Assembly: GCA_002493835.1 (NCBI GenBank)
Contig: DLAA01000173.1
Span: 1 to 35,093 of the forward strand
Reading direction: 5' to 3'
From: Lachnospiraceae bacterium UBA7060
Lineage (GTDB): Bacteria; Bacillota; Clostridia; Lachnospirales; Lachnospiraceae
Length of the DNA: 35,093 nucleotides
Notes under the pieces: generated by a model
What the model was told of the DNA's origin: nothing
The model's input: the letters and a program-made list of their open reading frames with translations, nothing else
Databases searched by the model: none
Shown: in pieces, positions 9,173 through 17,225 of the stretch
Layout: every line of letters starts with the position of its first letter
Position numbering within the stretch: the stretch's first letter is position 1
Program-made: the position numbers and the translations under genes

Positions 9173-10279
9173 ATGCAGGAAAATCATTCACAGGGGAAGC
9201 GCGGCAGGAAGAAACGAAGGAGAAGTGAGAACAGTATTCTGGCAGGTTCCATTCTTCTGTGCATTGTCACTCTGACAGCAGTTACGATCTGCCTGGTGAT
9301 GGTCTTTCAATACCGTGCTGTTCAACAGAAAAACACGGCGGTTATGAGCGAGCTGGAGGCAATCCGTTTGCAGGAGGAAGCGTCCTACAGTCAGCTGGAA
9401 GTGGACGCTATGCTTGAAAGTGCGGTAGCGGAGGCACAGGAGAAGACAAGCGAGGAAGTGAAGGAAAAGCTTCTTGGCAGTATGAAAGAGTTTATGACCT
9501 CCGGGGAAGGAACCACACAGATGCTCAGAGCGTTTTTCCCAGATGAAATTGTGGTGGCGGATTCAGGCCGATATTATTTTTTCCCGATTCTTGAAGAGCT
9601 TGCAAAGAATACATACAATCCGGAGTCTTTCCAGCTGGATGATGACGGTATCATGCATTACTATGAGAACGGGGATAGGATTTCCCACAAGGGGATAGAT
9701 GTCTCACGGTATCAGAGTAAGATCGATTGGGAGAAAGTTGCGTCGGATGAGGTGGAGTATGCGTTTGTCCGCTTGGGCATACGCGGCTATACGGAAGGGG
9801 AGATCATGGAAGATGAGACCTTCCAGGATAATATCAAAGGTGCGCTGAAGAATGATATTGATGTGGGAATTTATTTCTTTACCCAGGCACTGAGTGAGGA
9901 GGAGGCCGAAGAGGAGGCTGAGTTTGTCATTGAGTCTATTGCCCCATATAAAGTAACATATCCGGTAGTTATCGACGTGGAGACAGTGGAAAGCACGGAG
10001 GCGAGAGGGAACAGTCTGACCAGCGAGGAGCGCACAAAGTATTGCATAGCCTTTTGTGAAAAAATAAAAGAGGCAGGATATACACCGATGATTTACGGCA
10101 ACTTAAAGACCTTCACATTGCTTTTGAACATAGAGGAGCTGGAGGCGTATGACAAGTGGTTTGCGTATTACGACGAATCTTACTATTTTCCGTATGATTT
10201 TAAAATATGGCAGTATACCAATAAAGGAAAAGTTGCGGGTATCAAGGGAAATGTGGATTTAAATATCAGCTTCGAATAG
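9173..10279 (+). CDS. Membrane-anchored GH25 lysozyme-like hydrolase
   Basis: The protein has a very basic cytoplasmic N-terminus, one membrane segment at about residues 24-46, a charged coiled region to about 110, then a glycoside hydrolase family 25 domain from about 173 to the end. The catalytic motifs are GIDVSRYQ (Asp about 176) and the strand VIDVET (Asp268, Glu270). GH25 enzymes cleave the MurNAc-GlcNAc bond of peptidoglycan. The membrane anchor suggests cell-wall remodelling on its own envelope rather than a released toxin. AAAGGAG precedes ATG 9173. Confidence 0.92.
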   Translation: MQENHSQGKRGRKKRRRSENSILAGSILLCIVTLTAVTICLVMVFQYRAVQQKNTAVMSELEAIRLQEEASYSQLEVDAMLESAVAEAQEKTSEEVKEKLLGSMKEFMTSGEGTTQMLRAFFPDEIVVADSGRYYFFPILEELAKNTYNPESFQLDDDGIMHYYENGDRISHKGIDVSRYQSKIDWEKVASDEVEYAFVRLGIRGYTEGEIMEDETFQDNIKGALKNDIDVGIYFFTQALSEEEAEEEAEFVIESIAPYKVTYPVVIDVETVESTEARGNSLTSEERTKYCIAFCEKIKEAGYTPMIYGNLKTFTLLLNIEELEAYDKWFAYYDESYYFPYDFKIWQYTNKGKVAGIKGNVDLNISFE

Positions 10280-10316
10280 ACATAGACTTTGTAGGCGGAT
10301 TGAATGGCGGAAAGAA

Positions 10317-10345
10317 TTGCATGAGATGATAGAATCTGAGATAAT
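10317..10345 (+). promoter_or_regulatory. Candidate promoter before the DUF1905/C39-like gene
   Basis: TTGCAT (10317-10322) and GATAAT (10340-10345) are 17 nt apart. The -10 has one mismatch and the -35 is weak. It would serve the gene at 10383. Confidence 0.3.
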
Positions 10346-10382
10346 AAAGAGAATACATAATAAAGAAAGGTGAGGGTGCAAT

Positions 10383-11051
10383 ATGAAATACGAATTTGAA
10401 GGTACTGTAGAGTTTCGGGAGAACGAAAATGCCATTTCCGTGCCCTTTAATGTGTGGGAGGTGTGCGAGAAAGTGGGAGATGCTCCGGTGAGAGTATGTT
10501 TTGATGATGTATGCTTCATCTGTGATCTTCTGCCTAAGGGACAAGGGTATTATGATATTCCGGTCAGCAAGGAGACTCTCGATAAAGTGGAGCTTGGAAA
10601 GAAGTATCTGATTTCTATCGAGATCGTAGGCAACGTGGCGGGTATGGGTGGAAACAGTCCTTATAGTGTGGAGCATCCGATCCGGAAGATTGATGGCATA
10701 GAGCTGGTGACACAGCCATGGGACGGGCTGTGTGGACAGGCCTGCATTGCCATGATTGCAGGTACGACGCTGGATGAGATGTGTGATATCATGAAGTGCC
10801 GTGAGTGGCAGGCGAACATGAGCAAGATGATCGCAACGCTCGAGTATCTCGGCATACGCCATGCGGATAAGATTGTGTACACGCTGGGCAAGCCGGTGGA
10901 GCTGCCGCGCTGCTGTATTATCATGGAGAAAATGGGCAGATACAGCCATTATTTGGTCTTGTTTGAGAATAAATATTATGAGCCGAATCAAGGTGTGCTC
11001 TCCGAATTTGACAAAACGAAGATGGTAGGTTATTTGGAGATTATTGTGTAG
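10383..11051 (+). CDS. DUF1905-like domain fused to C39-like cysteine peptidase
   Basis: Residues 1-82 resemble DUF1905 (opening FEGTVEF, ending LGKKYLISIEIV), a small beta-barrel domain of unknown role. Residues from about 105 resemble papain-like C39-type peptidases: WDGLCGQACIAMIAG gives a probable nucleophile Cys117, and YSHYLVLFE gives a candidate His189, followed by YYEPNQG where families usually show a DP. There is no signal peptide or membrane segment, so it acts in the cytoplasm. A strong AAAGGTGAGG site precedes the start. The substrate is unknown; peptidase activity is an inference from the Cys/His arrangement. Confidence 0.65.
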   Translation: MKYEFEGTVEFRENENAISVPFNVWEVCEKVGDAPVRVCFDDVCFICDLLPKGQGYYDIPVSKETLDKVELGKKYLISIEIVGNVAGMGGNSPYSVEHPIRKIDGIELVTQPWDGLCGQACIAMIAGTTLDEMCDIMKCREWQANMSKMIATLEYLGIRHADKIVYTLGKPVELPRCCIIMEKMGRYSHYLVLFENKYYEPNQGVLSEFDKTKMVGYLEIIV

Positions 11052-11081
11052 GCTATTATTTTATAAGCTGATGACAGTAGA

Positions 11082-11125
11082 ACGGCTGTTTCCTGTATAT
11101 GATAAGGGAGACAGCCGTTTTTATA
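11082..11125 (+). terminator. Rho-independent terminator
   Basis: A 12-bp stem (11082-11093 with 11107-11118, one G-T pair) and a 13-nt loop are followed by TTTTTATA. It ends the plus-strand transcript just before the convergent minus-strand gene. There is no matching A-run on the left, so it should work mainly in one direction. Confidence 0.85.
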
Positions 11126-11164
11126 TGGTGTTTCTGCTGTTAGATTTCCGAGTCATCAGCATAC

Positions 11165-11938
11165 TCAGGTATTGTTCATTTTATGGATAGATTCAGCGAT
11201 ACTGTTGGCGTCTTCAGTGATCTTTTTGTAGATATCAGTAGACTGCTTGGAGAAAGCCCCCATCTGTTTGGCGATGACGCCGAAACCGGCACCCGCTGCA
11301 CCAACTCTGGCGGTTTCTATAGAAGCATTCAGAGCCATAATCGTCTGCTTGGAAGCAATGGATTCTAATTCCCGGGTATTCTCCTTGATTCTTGTCACAG
11401 TTTCCGTCGCGTTAGCGATTTCTTTTTCCCAAACATGAATTTTTTTGTATTCGGTTGCATTCATATATTCCTGTAAAACTAAGCGGTTTACAACATCGCT
11501 TAGGAGGGAGGCAGACGCACGGATTGCTTTTTCAGAGCGCACAGGCACTTTTTGAACCGCCCGGACATAGGTATCTGGGTCAATGCCGAGTTCTTTGGCG
11601 ATAGACTTGAATTTTTCTTCGTTCGGAGCGGAAGGAAGCACTTGACCACCAATAATTGCCCCCAGTTTCTCACCGTTTAATGTAATGTCACTGGCAAAAT
11701 CCATCAGTCCTGCATGACATTCATAGACACCTTTACCCTCAGCATCACATTTCTGGCAGCGCTTGGCGCCTTCGGTGCAGTTTCTGGTATATTTCATACA
11801 GAAATCAGTGAAACCACTTCCTTTGGTAATATAGTTGCCGTCGGCATCGATGGCAACAGCAGCCAGGCCAGTGGCTTCTGAAAAAGCGTCCTGTATTTCC
11901 TGCAGGTGTGCTATATCCATAAAATCCGAAAGTTTCAT
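11165..11938 (-). CDS. Soluble chemoreceptor-like protein with PocR sensory domain
   Basis: Residues 1-160 match the PocR ligand-sensing domain, with a cysteine cluster (CMKYTRNC, CQKC, YECHAG) that may bind a metal or sense redox. Residues 165-257 carry a short methyl-accepting-chemotaxis signalling hairpin, recognisable by IMALNASIETARVG and GFGVIAKQM. No membrane segment is present, so it would act as a cytoplasmic receptor coupled to CheA/CheW. The signalling part is short compared with full receptors. A good AAAGGAGGG site precedes the start. It is the only gene in the window on the minus strand. Confidence 0.85.
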   Translation of the reverse strand: MKLSDFMDIAHLQEIQDAFSEATGLAAVAIDADGNYITKGSGFTDFCMKYTRNCTEGAKRCQKCDAEGKGVYECHAGLMDFASDITLNGEKLGAIIGGQVLPSAPNEEKFKSIAKELGIDPDTYVRAVQKVPVRSEKAIRASASLLSDVVNRLVLQEYMNATEYKKIHVWEKEIANATETVTRIKENTRELESIASKQTIMALNASIETARVGAAGAGFGVIAKQMGAFSKQSTDIYKKITEDANSIAESIHKMNNT

Positions 11939-11973
11939 GCTAATTGTATCCCTCCTTTTACAATATTATAGAT

Positions 11974-12002
11974 ATTATAACACTTTTTTGACGAATTGCC
12001 TA
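11974..12002 (-). promoter_or_regulatory. Candidate promoter for the PocR chemoreceptor gene
   Basis: Read on the minus strand, TAGGCA (12002-11997) and a perfect TATAAT (11979-11974) are 17 nt apart, 36 nt upstream of the start codon. A second TATAAT lies at 11970-11965. Confidence 0.45.
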
Positions 12003-12100
12003 TCAAAATTTAAATAGTAAGAGACAGCGGGTAATTTGCAGTATCTATTTCAGGGAATTAGGCTGGAAAAGGCAGTATGGTGCGGTTTTGGTGCTGTATA

Positions 12101-12106
12101 TATGAT
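12101..12106 (+). promoter_or_regulatory. Candidate -10 box before the structured element
   Basis: TATGAT (12101-12106) lies 7 nt before the first base of the folded element at 12114. No convincing -35 is seen. If active, the transcript would begin at the outer stem. Confidence 0.25.
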
Positions 12107-12113
12107 ATGAATA

Positions 12114-12225
12114 GGGTGAAAAGAAGTTCTAGCCGCTCATAGCAAAGGCTATTTCGCGGAGAACTTCTAGGAGTTGCCCTGCAACTCCGTTTCACCCCGA
12201 AAAACGCCAAAAACAGGCGTTTTTC
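12114..12225 (+). ncRNA. Structured element: three-way junction plus terminator-like hairpin
   Basis: The 399-nt gap between the chemoreceptor and the kinase has no convincing gene, but this stretch folds tightly. An outer 8-bp stem (12114-12121 with 12190-12197) encloses two arms. Arm one is AGAAGTTCT/AGAACTTCT (12122-12130, 12160-12168), extended by CCGC/GCGG and ATAGC/GCTAT. Arm two is GGAGTTGC/GCAACTCC (12170-12177, 12181-12188). A perfect 10-bp hairpin (12199-12208 with 12216-12225) ending in TTTTTC follows, like a terminator. It may be a small RNA, a leader of the kinase gene, or a dispersed palindromic repeat; the sequence alone does not decide. Confidence 0.45.
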
Positions 12226-12226
12226 A

Positions 12227-12337
12227 GGACAAGCTTGTTTGTCCGTGGATTTTGAGATTCCGTAAAGTGGAGTCATGGCGGTTAGTGGGAGAAGTACTTC
12301 GCTCTGAGACGCAGCTTGCCAGAGGAGATCAAGGGGA
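12227..12337 (+). other. Rest of the intergenic region: short hairpin and palindrome
   Basis: A small hairpin GGACAA/TTGTCC (12227-12232, 12239-12244) follows the structured element directly. GAGAAGTACTTC at 12289-12300 contains a 10-bp perfect palindrome and recurs at 14451-14462 beyond the kinase/regulator pair. The ribosome site of the kinase gene is AGGAG at 12323-12327. No other signal is seen. Confidence 0.4.
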
Positions 12338-13651
12338 ATGTTTACATTACGGTATATGCACATTTTATTGGAGATATGGGACAGTATACTCTGTGTGATC
12401 ATGGCATTATGTACATATTGGAACAAAGGATTTGCGGAGTGGAAACGCAGGATTTTAATGAATATGTATATATATGCTGTCATCCTGATGATCATGGATG
12501 CCTGCGCGTGGGGATTTGACGGGTATTCCGGTAAAGCTGGATATTATATTGTGCGCATGAGTATTTTTTTTGCGTTTGTTGCAGCGAATTCGCTGCTGCT
12601 TACGTTCCATGGTTATATTTGTCAACATATTTTGGGACAAGCTTTTGAAGAAACGGATGAATTTCACAACCGGATCGGAAAAATTCCGTGTTGGTCATAT
12701 TCTGTATATTGTCTGGGAGGTGTCAGCATCCTGCTTGTCATTGTGGCACAGTTTACAGGGTTATACTATTATTTTGATACAGATAATTTTTGTCATAGAA
12801 ATACGTTCTTTCCGATTGCGCTGCTTATGCCGCTATTGGAACTAATGTTGGACTTGTCTCTGATCATAAAATTCCGTAGAAGACTCAAGAAAGCACTATT
12901 TGTATCAATGACATTTTATGTTGCACTTTCTGCTGCTGCGGGAGGTGTCATGCTTTTTTTTCATGGCATATCTCTTGTACATACGGCCATCACTCTTTCC
13001 CTGTTTTTTATGTTTATTGCGGCGGTTATGGAACAAGGAAGAGAGCTTGCTAAGAAGGAAAAGGAAATGTGTGACATACGGGCCGAACTCCTGCTGTCAC
13101 AGATCAGTCCACATTTTATTTACAATACATTGACAACCATTAAACATCTTTGTAAAAAAGACGCGGGACTTGCGGCGGAGACGGTGGATGAGTTTGCCGG
13201 ATATCTGCGGGGAAATCTGGATTCGCTGATGGGAAACAGAAAGATATTGTTTTCAGAGGAACTTATACATACAAAAAAATATATTGCTATAGAGAAAAAA
13301 CGATTTGGAAAAAGGGTAAATGTCACTTATGAAATTCGGGAGGACAGCTTTATGGTTCCGGCGCTGACATTGCAGCCGATTGTGGAAAATGCGATAAAAC
13401 ACGGAATTACAAAAAGAGAACAGGGAGGTACGATCTGCATATCGACGGGCAAAGATGATACAGATTATTGGATTGCAGTTGAGGACGACGGTGTAGGGTA
13501 TCATACGGATGCAAAACAGGAAAAGGGGCACATTGGAATTCCTAATGTGACAAGCCGTGTGGAAAGCATATGCGGCGGTAGGGTATCTATTGTAAGCACA
13601 TACGAAGGGGGGACAACTGTACTGATAAGAATACCTCGTGAGAGGGGGTAA
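12338..13651 (+). CDS. LytS-type sensor histidine kinase
   Basis: The first 230 residues hold about six to seven membrane segments, a multi-pass sensor without a large external domain. A short coiled linker leads into a His_kinase domain of the LytS family, with QISPHFIYNTL containing the phospho-acceptor His259. The ATP-binding domain follows, with the N box PIVENAIKHG and the G box VEDDGVGYH. The 437-residue length is typical. AGGAG lies 10 nt before ATG 12338. The partner regulator starts 14 nt after its stop, so the two form a two-component pair; the stimulus is unknown. The DNA looks AT-richer than its neighbours. Confidence 0.9.
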   Translation: MFTLRYMHILLEIWDSILCVIMALCTYWNKGFAEWKRRILMNMYIYAVILMIMDACAWGFDGYSGKAGYYIVRMSIFFAFVAANSLLLTFHGYICQHILGQAFEETDEFHNRIGKIPCWSYSVYCLGGVSILLVIVAQFTGLYYYFDTDNFCHRNTFFPIALLMPLLELMLDLSLIIKFRRRLKKALFVSMTFYVALSAAAGGVMLFFHGISLVHTAITLSLFFMFIAAVMEQGRELAKKEKEMCDIRAELLLSQISPHFIYNTLTTIKHLCKKDAGLAAETVDEFAGYLRGNLDSLMGNRKILFSEELIHTKKYIAIEKKRFGKRVNVTYEIREDSFMVPALTLQPIVENAIKHGITKREQGGTICISTGKDDTDYWIAVEDDGVGYHTDAKQEKGHIGIPNVTSRVESICGGRVSIVSTYEGGTTVLIRIPRERG

Positions 13652-13665
13652 AAGGGGAGAGAGTT

Positions 13666-14493
13666 ATGCAGGTATTGATTGTTGATGATGAGGAAATGGT
13701 ACTGGAAGAGACAAAAGAGACGGTAGGCATGGAGCTTCCTGGAATGAAAATTATAGGCACAAGCTCAGCTTCGGAAGCAGTGGATATTGCCGGCAGGCAG
13801 CAGATTGGAATTGCATTTTTGGATATCGAAATGCCGGGCATGAATGGATTGGAGCTGGCAAAAAAGCTGAAGAAGAAAAATCCGGATACGAACATTGTTT
13901 TTGTGACAGCTTATGCAGAATATGCATTGGAAGCATTCGATATATTTGCCAGTGGGTATCTGATGAAACCGCTGCAAAGAAAGGATGTGAAGAGAGCAAT
14001 TAAAAATCTGCGTTATCCTGTGGAGTATCAAAGTGGTAAGCTGCGGGTGCAATGTTTTGGAAACTTTGAAGTGTTCTATGACGGCGAGCCTGTGATATTT
14101 GCGAGGGCAAAGGCAAAAGAGATATTTGCCTATCTGGTAGATTTAAACGGCGCGGCAGCTAATACAGGGGAGCTGTGCGGGATTTTATGGGAAGATTCCA
14201 TGGATATGGAGAGGAACAAACATTACTTGCGCAATTTGATCTCTGATATCCGTAAAGCGCTTCGAGGCTGTCATGCAGAAGATGTTTTTCTTTATCGGAG
14301 GAACCAGTTTGCAGTTGATCCGGAAAAAATAGAATGCGATTATTATAAATTTTTGAAAAAAGATATGGCTGCAGTTAACAGTTACAGGGGGGAATATATG
14401 AAGCAGTATAGTTGGGCAGAGTTTTCCCTGTATCAGTTTGAATGTAGTGTGAGAAGTACTTCTAGAACTCAACCGCAGAGGCTGTTTCGTTAA
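13666..14493 (+). CDS. Response regulator with SARP-like DNA-binding domain
   Basis: The N-terminal receiver domain is complete: acidic pair in IVDDEE, phospho-acceptor Asp53 in FLDIEMPG, Thr in FVTAYA and Lys in LMKPLQ. From about residue 125 a winged-helix transcription-regulator domain follows (VQCFGNFEVFYDGEPV), then a short helical part of the SARP/BTAD type. It should be phosphorylated by the kinase immediately upstream. The last 16 residues (after YQFE) are encoded within an inverted repeat (14447-14507) and look added relative to the domain. Confidence 0.88.
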   Translation: MQVLIVDDEEMVLEETKETVGMELPGMKIIGTSSASEAVDIAGRQQIGIAFLDIEMPGMNGLELAKKLKKKNPDTNIVFVTAYAEYALEAFDIFASGYLMKPLQRKDVKRAIKNLRYPVEYQSGKLRVQCFGNFEVFYDGEPVIFARAKAKEIFAYLVDLNGAAANTGELCGILWEDSMDMERNKHYLRNLISDIRKALRGCHAEDVFLYRRNQFAVDPEKIECDYYKFLKKDMAAVNSYRGEYMKQYSWAEFSLYQFECSVRSTSRTQPQRLFR

Positions 14494-14507
14494 GAAGCGT
14501 CTCACAC
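14447..14507 (+). repeat. Imperfect inverted repeat over the end of the regulator gene
   Basis: GTGTGAG (14447-14453) pairs with CTCACAC (14501-14507), with an internal CTTCT/AGAAG pairing and a CAG/CTG mini-stem. It includes the 12-nt GAGAAGTACTTC also present at 12289. There is no T-run, so it is not a normal terminator. It could be a remnant of a small repeat element. Confidence 0.4.
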
Positions 14508-14526
14508 AGGACATGGAGGATGAGTT

Positions 14527-16284
14527 ATGAAATACTTTAGGAAGTGCGGGATCAGAATAGGAAGCGGGATATTTTTTTTAGCGGGTATGATACTTGCAGG
14601 GAATTTTGATGTTTTTTGGCTGCAGGCCGCAGAAGCGGATGACAGCAGCGGTTTCTTGTATGAGGAGGAAGGGGCAATACCTGTGGAGGAAGAGGAACAG
14701 ACGGCAATCCAAATTGCTGTCCATCCGGATAGCCAAGTGGTTGATGTGGGCGGTGATGTGGTCTTTACAGTCGAAGCCTCTTTGACGGGTGATTCTGGCG
14801 CAGCTCTGCAGTATGAATGGCAGGAGAGCGCAGACGGGGATAACTATTACACGATAGCAAACGGCTCTTCCTGCTGGCTTTCCAATGTGCAGGCGGAGCG
14901 GAACGGACATTTTTTCCGCTGTCTGGTGACTTGCAGTGAGTTTAACCTGGAACCGCAAGTTACCAATACAGCCCAGCTTACTGTGCGCATCCCGAACTAT
15001 ACGGTGACGGTGGAGAATGGTCAGGCAGATCCGGTCTCGGCGGCGCCTGGGAGCACGGTGTGGATCACGGCAAATGTACCGGCGGATAAGGAGGAATTCA
15101 AGGAGTGGGTGGTGAAAGAGGGTGACGTGACGCTGGCAAGTCCTTTGAGCGCCAGAACATTTTTTACTATGCCGGACAGGAATGTGGGACTGATGGCGGC
15201 CTATCAGTCTAAGGCGGAGCTGCCCGTCATCACTTCCGAACCGCAGGATGTTCAGGTGGAAGCGGGAGATTATGCGTCTTTCCAAGTGTCGGCCTCCGGG
15301 CAGGATCTCACTTATCAGTGGCTGGTAGATGAGGGCAATGGGAGTGGGTTCCGGGAGGTGGCAGGTGCAGTGACGGAACTGTACCGCGTTATGGTGTTGG
15401 ACGGTTCGATGAACGGTTATGAGTATAAGTGCGAGGTTACAAACAAGGCGGGGGCCGTGCGTACACGGTCGGCGAGACTGACCATTTTTTACAAGATTGT
15501 GGGCGGCGCCCGTTCCAGCTGGGTGAAATCAAGCGGCAGTGGACTTGTTTTTCAGGGCAGTGGAGTTTATTCCAGATTCAGCGGGGTCAGTGTGGATGGA
15601 AACCGTATCCTGGCCAGTGAGTACAGCAAGGGCGGGAGTCAGACGCCCTTTACAGAGATCACGCTTCTGAGGTCTTATTTGGAGACACTTCCGGAGGGGG
15701 ATCATGAGATGGAGATAGCCTGGTCGGACGGTTCGGCAAAGACTTCCTTCAGTATTGTACCGCCAGCCGCAGATCTTCCCGCAGATATTACGGGGCTTGG
15801 GGCATCGGATATAGGTGCGGCAGGCTCCAGCCGGGCAGCGGGCACGACAGCCGCTGCAGGAGAGGTGACTTCGGAGAGATCGGATATGACAGGCGGCATG
15901 GATACGAACGATGCGTTAGATAGGAAAGAGAATGGGGAGCGAGATGAGATGAGTTTTGGACAGATATCGGGGAATGCATTGGATGATTCAGTATCGGAAA
16001 ATGCGGTGAAGCCTTCCTCGGGTACGGCATCGGATGTATTTTCATCGTCAGGACTTCCAGTGGGCATACCGCAGGAAGACAGGAAAGTGACACTGGGTGA
16101 AAGGAGAACTAAGGACCGGTCTTCAGACTTTGAGAAAAGTCCCGTGCAGCTGGCTAAGATGTCGGAGGCAGTGAATAAGTATGCGGGGACAGTATGCATG
16201 GCAGTCATTTTGATCAGCGCCGCCGGTATCGCCAGCGGCATCATCGCCTACAGAATGCATGACACGGAGGGGCAGAACAAATGA
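14527..16284 (+). CDS. Cell-surface Ig-like multidomain protein, C-terminal membrane anchor
   Basis: The product has an N-terminal signal sequence (to about residue 36). An Ig-like domain follows (about 55-160), then an InlB-type repeat (TVTVENGQADPV to about 235), a second Ig-like domain (LPVITSEPQDVQVEAG) to about 325, and a segment resembling the CBM_X2/Ig-like family (FSGVSVDGNRIL...YLETLPEGDHEME). A low-complexity Ser/Ala linker leads to a membrane helix (VCMAVILISAAGIASGIIAY). It is displayed outside the cell and may bind glycan or protein. GGAGG precedes the start. Its stop overlaps the next gene's ATG by 4 nt, so it is coupled to the kinase-like protein and may be part of its sensing unit. 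Confidence 0.8.
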   Translation: MKYFRKCGIRIGSGIFFLAGMILAGNFDVFWLQAAEADDSSGFLYEEEGAIPVEEEEQTAIQIAVHPDSQVVDVGGDVVFTVEASLTGDSGAALQYEWQESADGDNYYTIANGSSCWLSNVQAERNGHFFRCLVTCSEFNLEPQVTNTAQLTVRIPNYTVTVENGQADPVSAAPGSTVWITANVPADKEEFKEWVVKEGDVTLASPLSARTFFTMPDRNVGLMAAYQSKAELPVITSEPQDVQVEAGDYASFQVSASGQDLTYQWLVDEGNGSGFREVAGAVTELYRVMVLDGSMNGYEYKCEVTNKAGAVRTRSARLTIFYKIVGGARSSWVKSSGSGLVFQGSGVYSRFSGVSVDGNRILASEYSKGGSQTPFTEITLLRSYLETLPEGDHEMEIAWSDGSAKTSFSIVPPAADLPADITGLGASDIGAAGSSRAAGTTAAAGEVTSERSDMTGGMDTNDALDRKENGERDEMSFGQISGNALDDSVSENAVKPSSGTASDVFSSSGLPVGIPQEDRKVTLGERRTKDRSSDFEKSPVQLAKMSEAVNKYAGTVCMAVILISAAGIASGIIAYRMHDTEGQNK

Positions 16285-17183
16285 GTGGTAAAAAAATAAA
16301 AAAAGGAAGCATTTCGAGAGGAATTTTGTTGGTGCTTACTTATCTGTGCTTTGTCGCAGAGCTTGCATTTATCATTATGGGATTTACCAGCTATGGAATC
16401 GTCTTTGCGGGTCTGCGCTTTTGTCTGGTCATTGTATTTTTTGTCCTGTGGCGGGGGGAGCGGGCGCACGAACTTTTAGCCTTGCGAAGCAGCCTGGATG
16501 AGGTCCTGCACAGGGAAAGCATGGGGAATACGAGAAGAGAGCATGAGCAGATGAGGCGTCTGAGGAAGGAGAAAGAAGATCTGGCTTGCGAGAAAGAACA
16601 GGCAGAAAGCTGTCTGGAAAAGCTTGTGCAGGAAAAAGAGATGCTGACACGGCAGCTCGCAGAGGCGCAGCTTTGGGGGAAGAGCATTCCTGCTAAAGAG
16701 GAGGCAGCGGGCATCCTTCCGCCTGATGAGAATCCGGTGGACCTGGATCTGTCAGCAGTTTTTTCTTATGTCACCTCTGATATGGAAGATTCCTGCGGTG
16801 AATCGGGCATCCGATTAAGGCTGTCATGTTCGAATGAGATGCCCTCCTTCAGGGCAGATGAACGTTACGTTCGCCTGATTCTATATAATATTATTGATAA
16901 TTCGATCAAGTACATGAAGTGCAGAGGAAGCCTTGTTATCACGCTCTCCTATCTGGGAAACAGTTTTTTTTTGGCATTTAAGGACGATGGAATGGGGCTT
17001 GCACAAAAGGAAATTGCACATATTTTTGATTTAAATTTCCAGGGGTCCAATCGTGTCAGCGGAAGCGGGCTTGGGCTTGCTCAGGTGAAGGCTATTGTCG
17101 GTCACTACGGGGGATCTGTTAATGCCCGCAGTACAGACGGCATGGGTATTTATATACAGCTTCCGGCTTCACGGGAGCTATGA
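16281..17183 (+). CDS. Histidine-kinase-like ATPase lacking a visible phospho-acceptor domain
   Basis: Two membrane helices (about residues 14-57) are followed by a long coiled coil (about 65-135). An intact GHKL ATPase domain comes next: N box NIIDNSIKYM, G1 KDDGMGL, G2 GSGLGLAQVK. The usual H box (SHELRTPL-like) is not present before the ATPase domain; the only histidines there are in the coiled coil. It may work with a non-standard histidine, or as a kinase-dead ATPase that signals by conformation. It overlaps the Ig-like gene by ATGA and is followed by a regulator gene with an equally unusual receiver. Confidence 0.78.
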   Translation: MSGKKIKKGSISRGILLVLTYLCFVAELAFIIMGFTSYGIVFAGLRFCLVIVFFVLWRGERAHELLALRSSLDEVLHRESMGNTRREHEQMRRLRKEKEDLACEKEQAESCLEKLVQEKEMLTRQLAEAQLWGKSIPAKEEAAGILPPDENPVDLDLSAVFSYVTSDMEDSCGESGIRLRLSCSNEMPSFRADERYVRLILYNIIDNSIKYMKCRGSLVITLSYLGNSFFLAFKDDGMGLAQKEIAHIFDLNFQGSNRVSGSGLGLAQVKAIVGHYGGSVNARSTDGMGIYIQLPASREL

Positions 17184-17225
17184 GACGGTAAATGGTACGG
17201 GAACAAGAGAAAACGGGAGAAACGT

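Noticed and set aside
8639..9187. Long minus-strand open frame opposite the YitT-like gene
   Set aside because: It lies fully antisense to a protein with clear membrane helices and a DUF2179 domain, and shows no family features.
12174..12398. Plus-strand open frame of 74 codons starting in the structured element
   Set aside because: It overlaps the kinase gene in another frame, has no ribosome site and is made mostly of hairpin sequence.
12058..12495. Minus-strand open frame of 145 codons across the structured element and the kinase start
   Set aside because: It runs through perfect inverted repeats and over the start of a well-supported gene, with no ribosome site; it is most likely non-coding.
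14578..15285. Minus-strand open frame of 235 codons opposite the Ig-like protein
   Set aside because: The antisense product is rich in Arg/His/Cys with no recognisable domain; codon bias of the plus-strand gene explains it.
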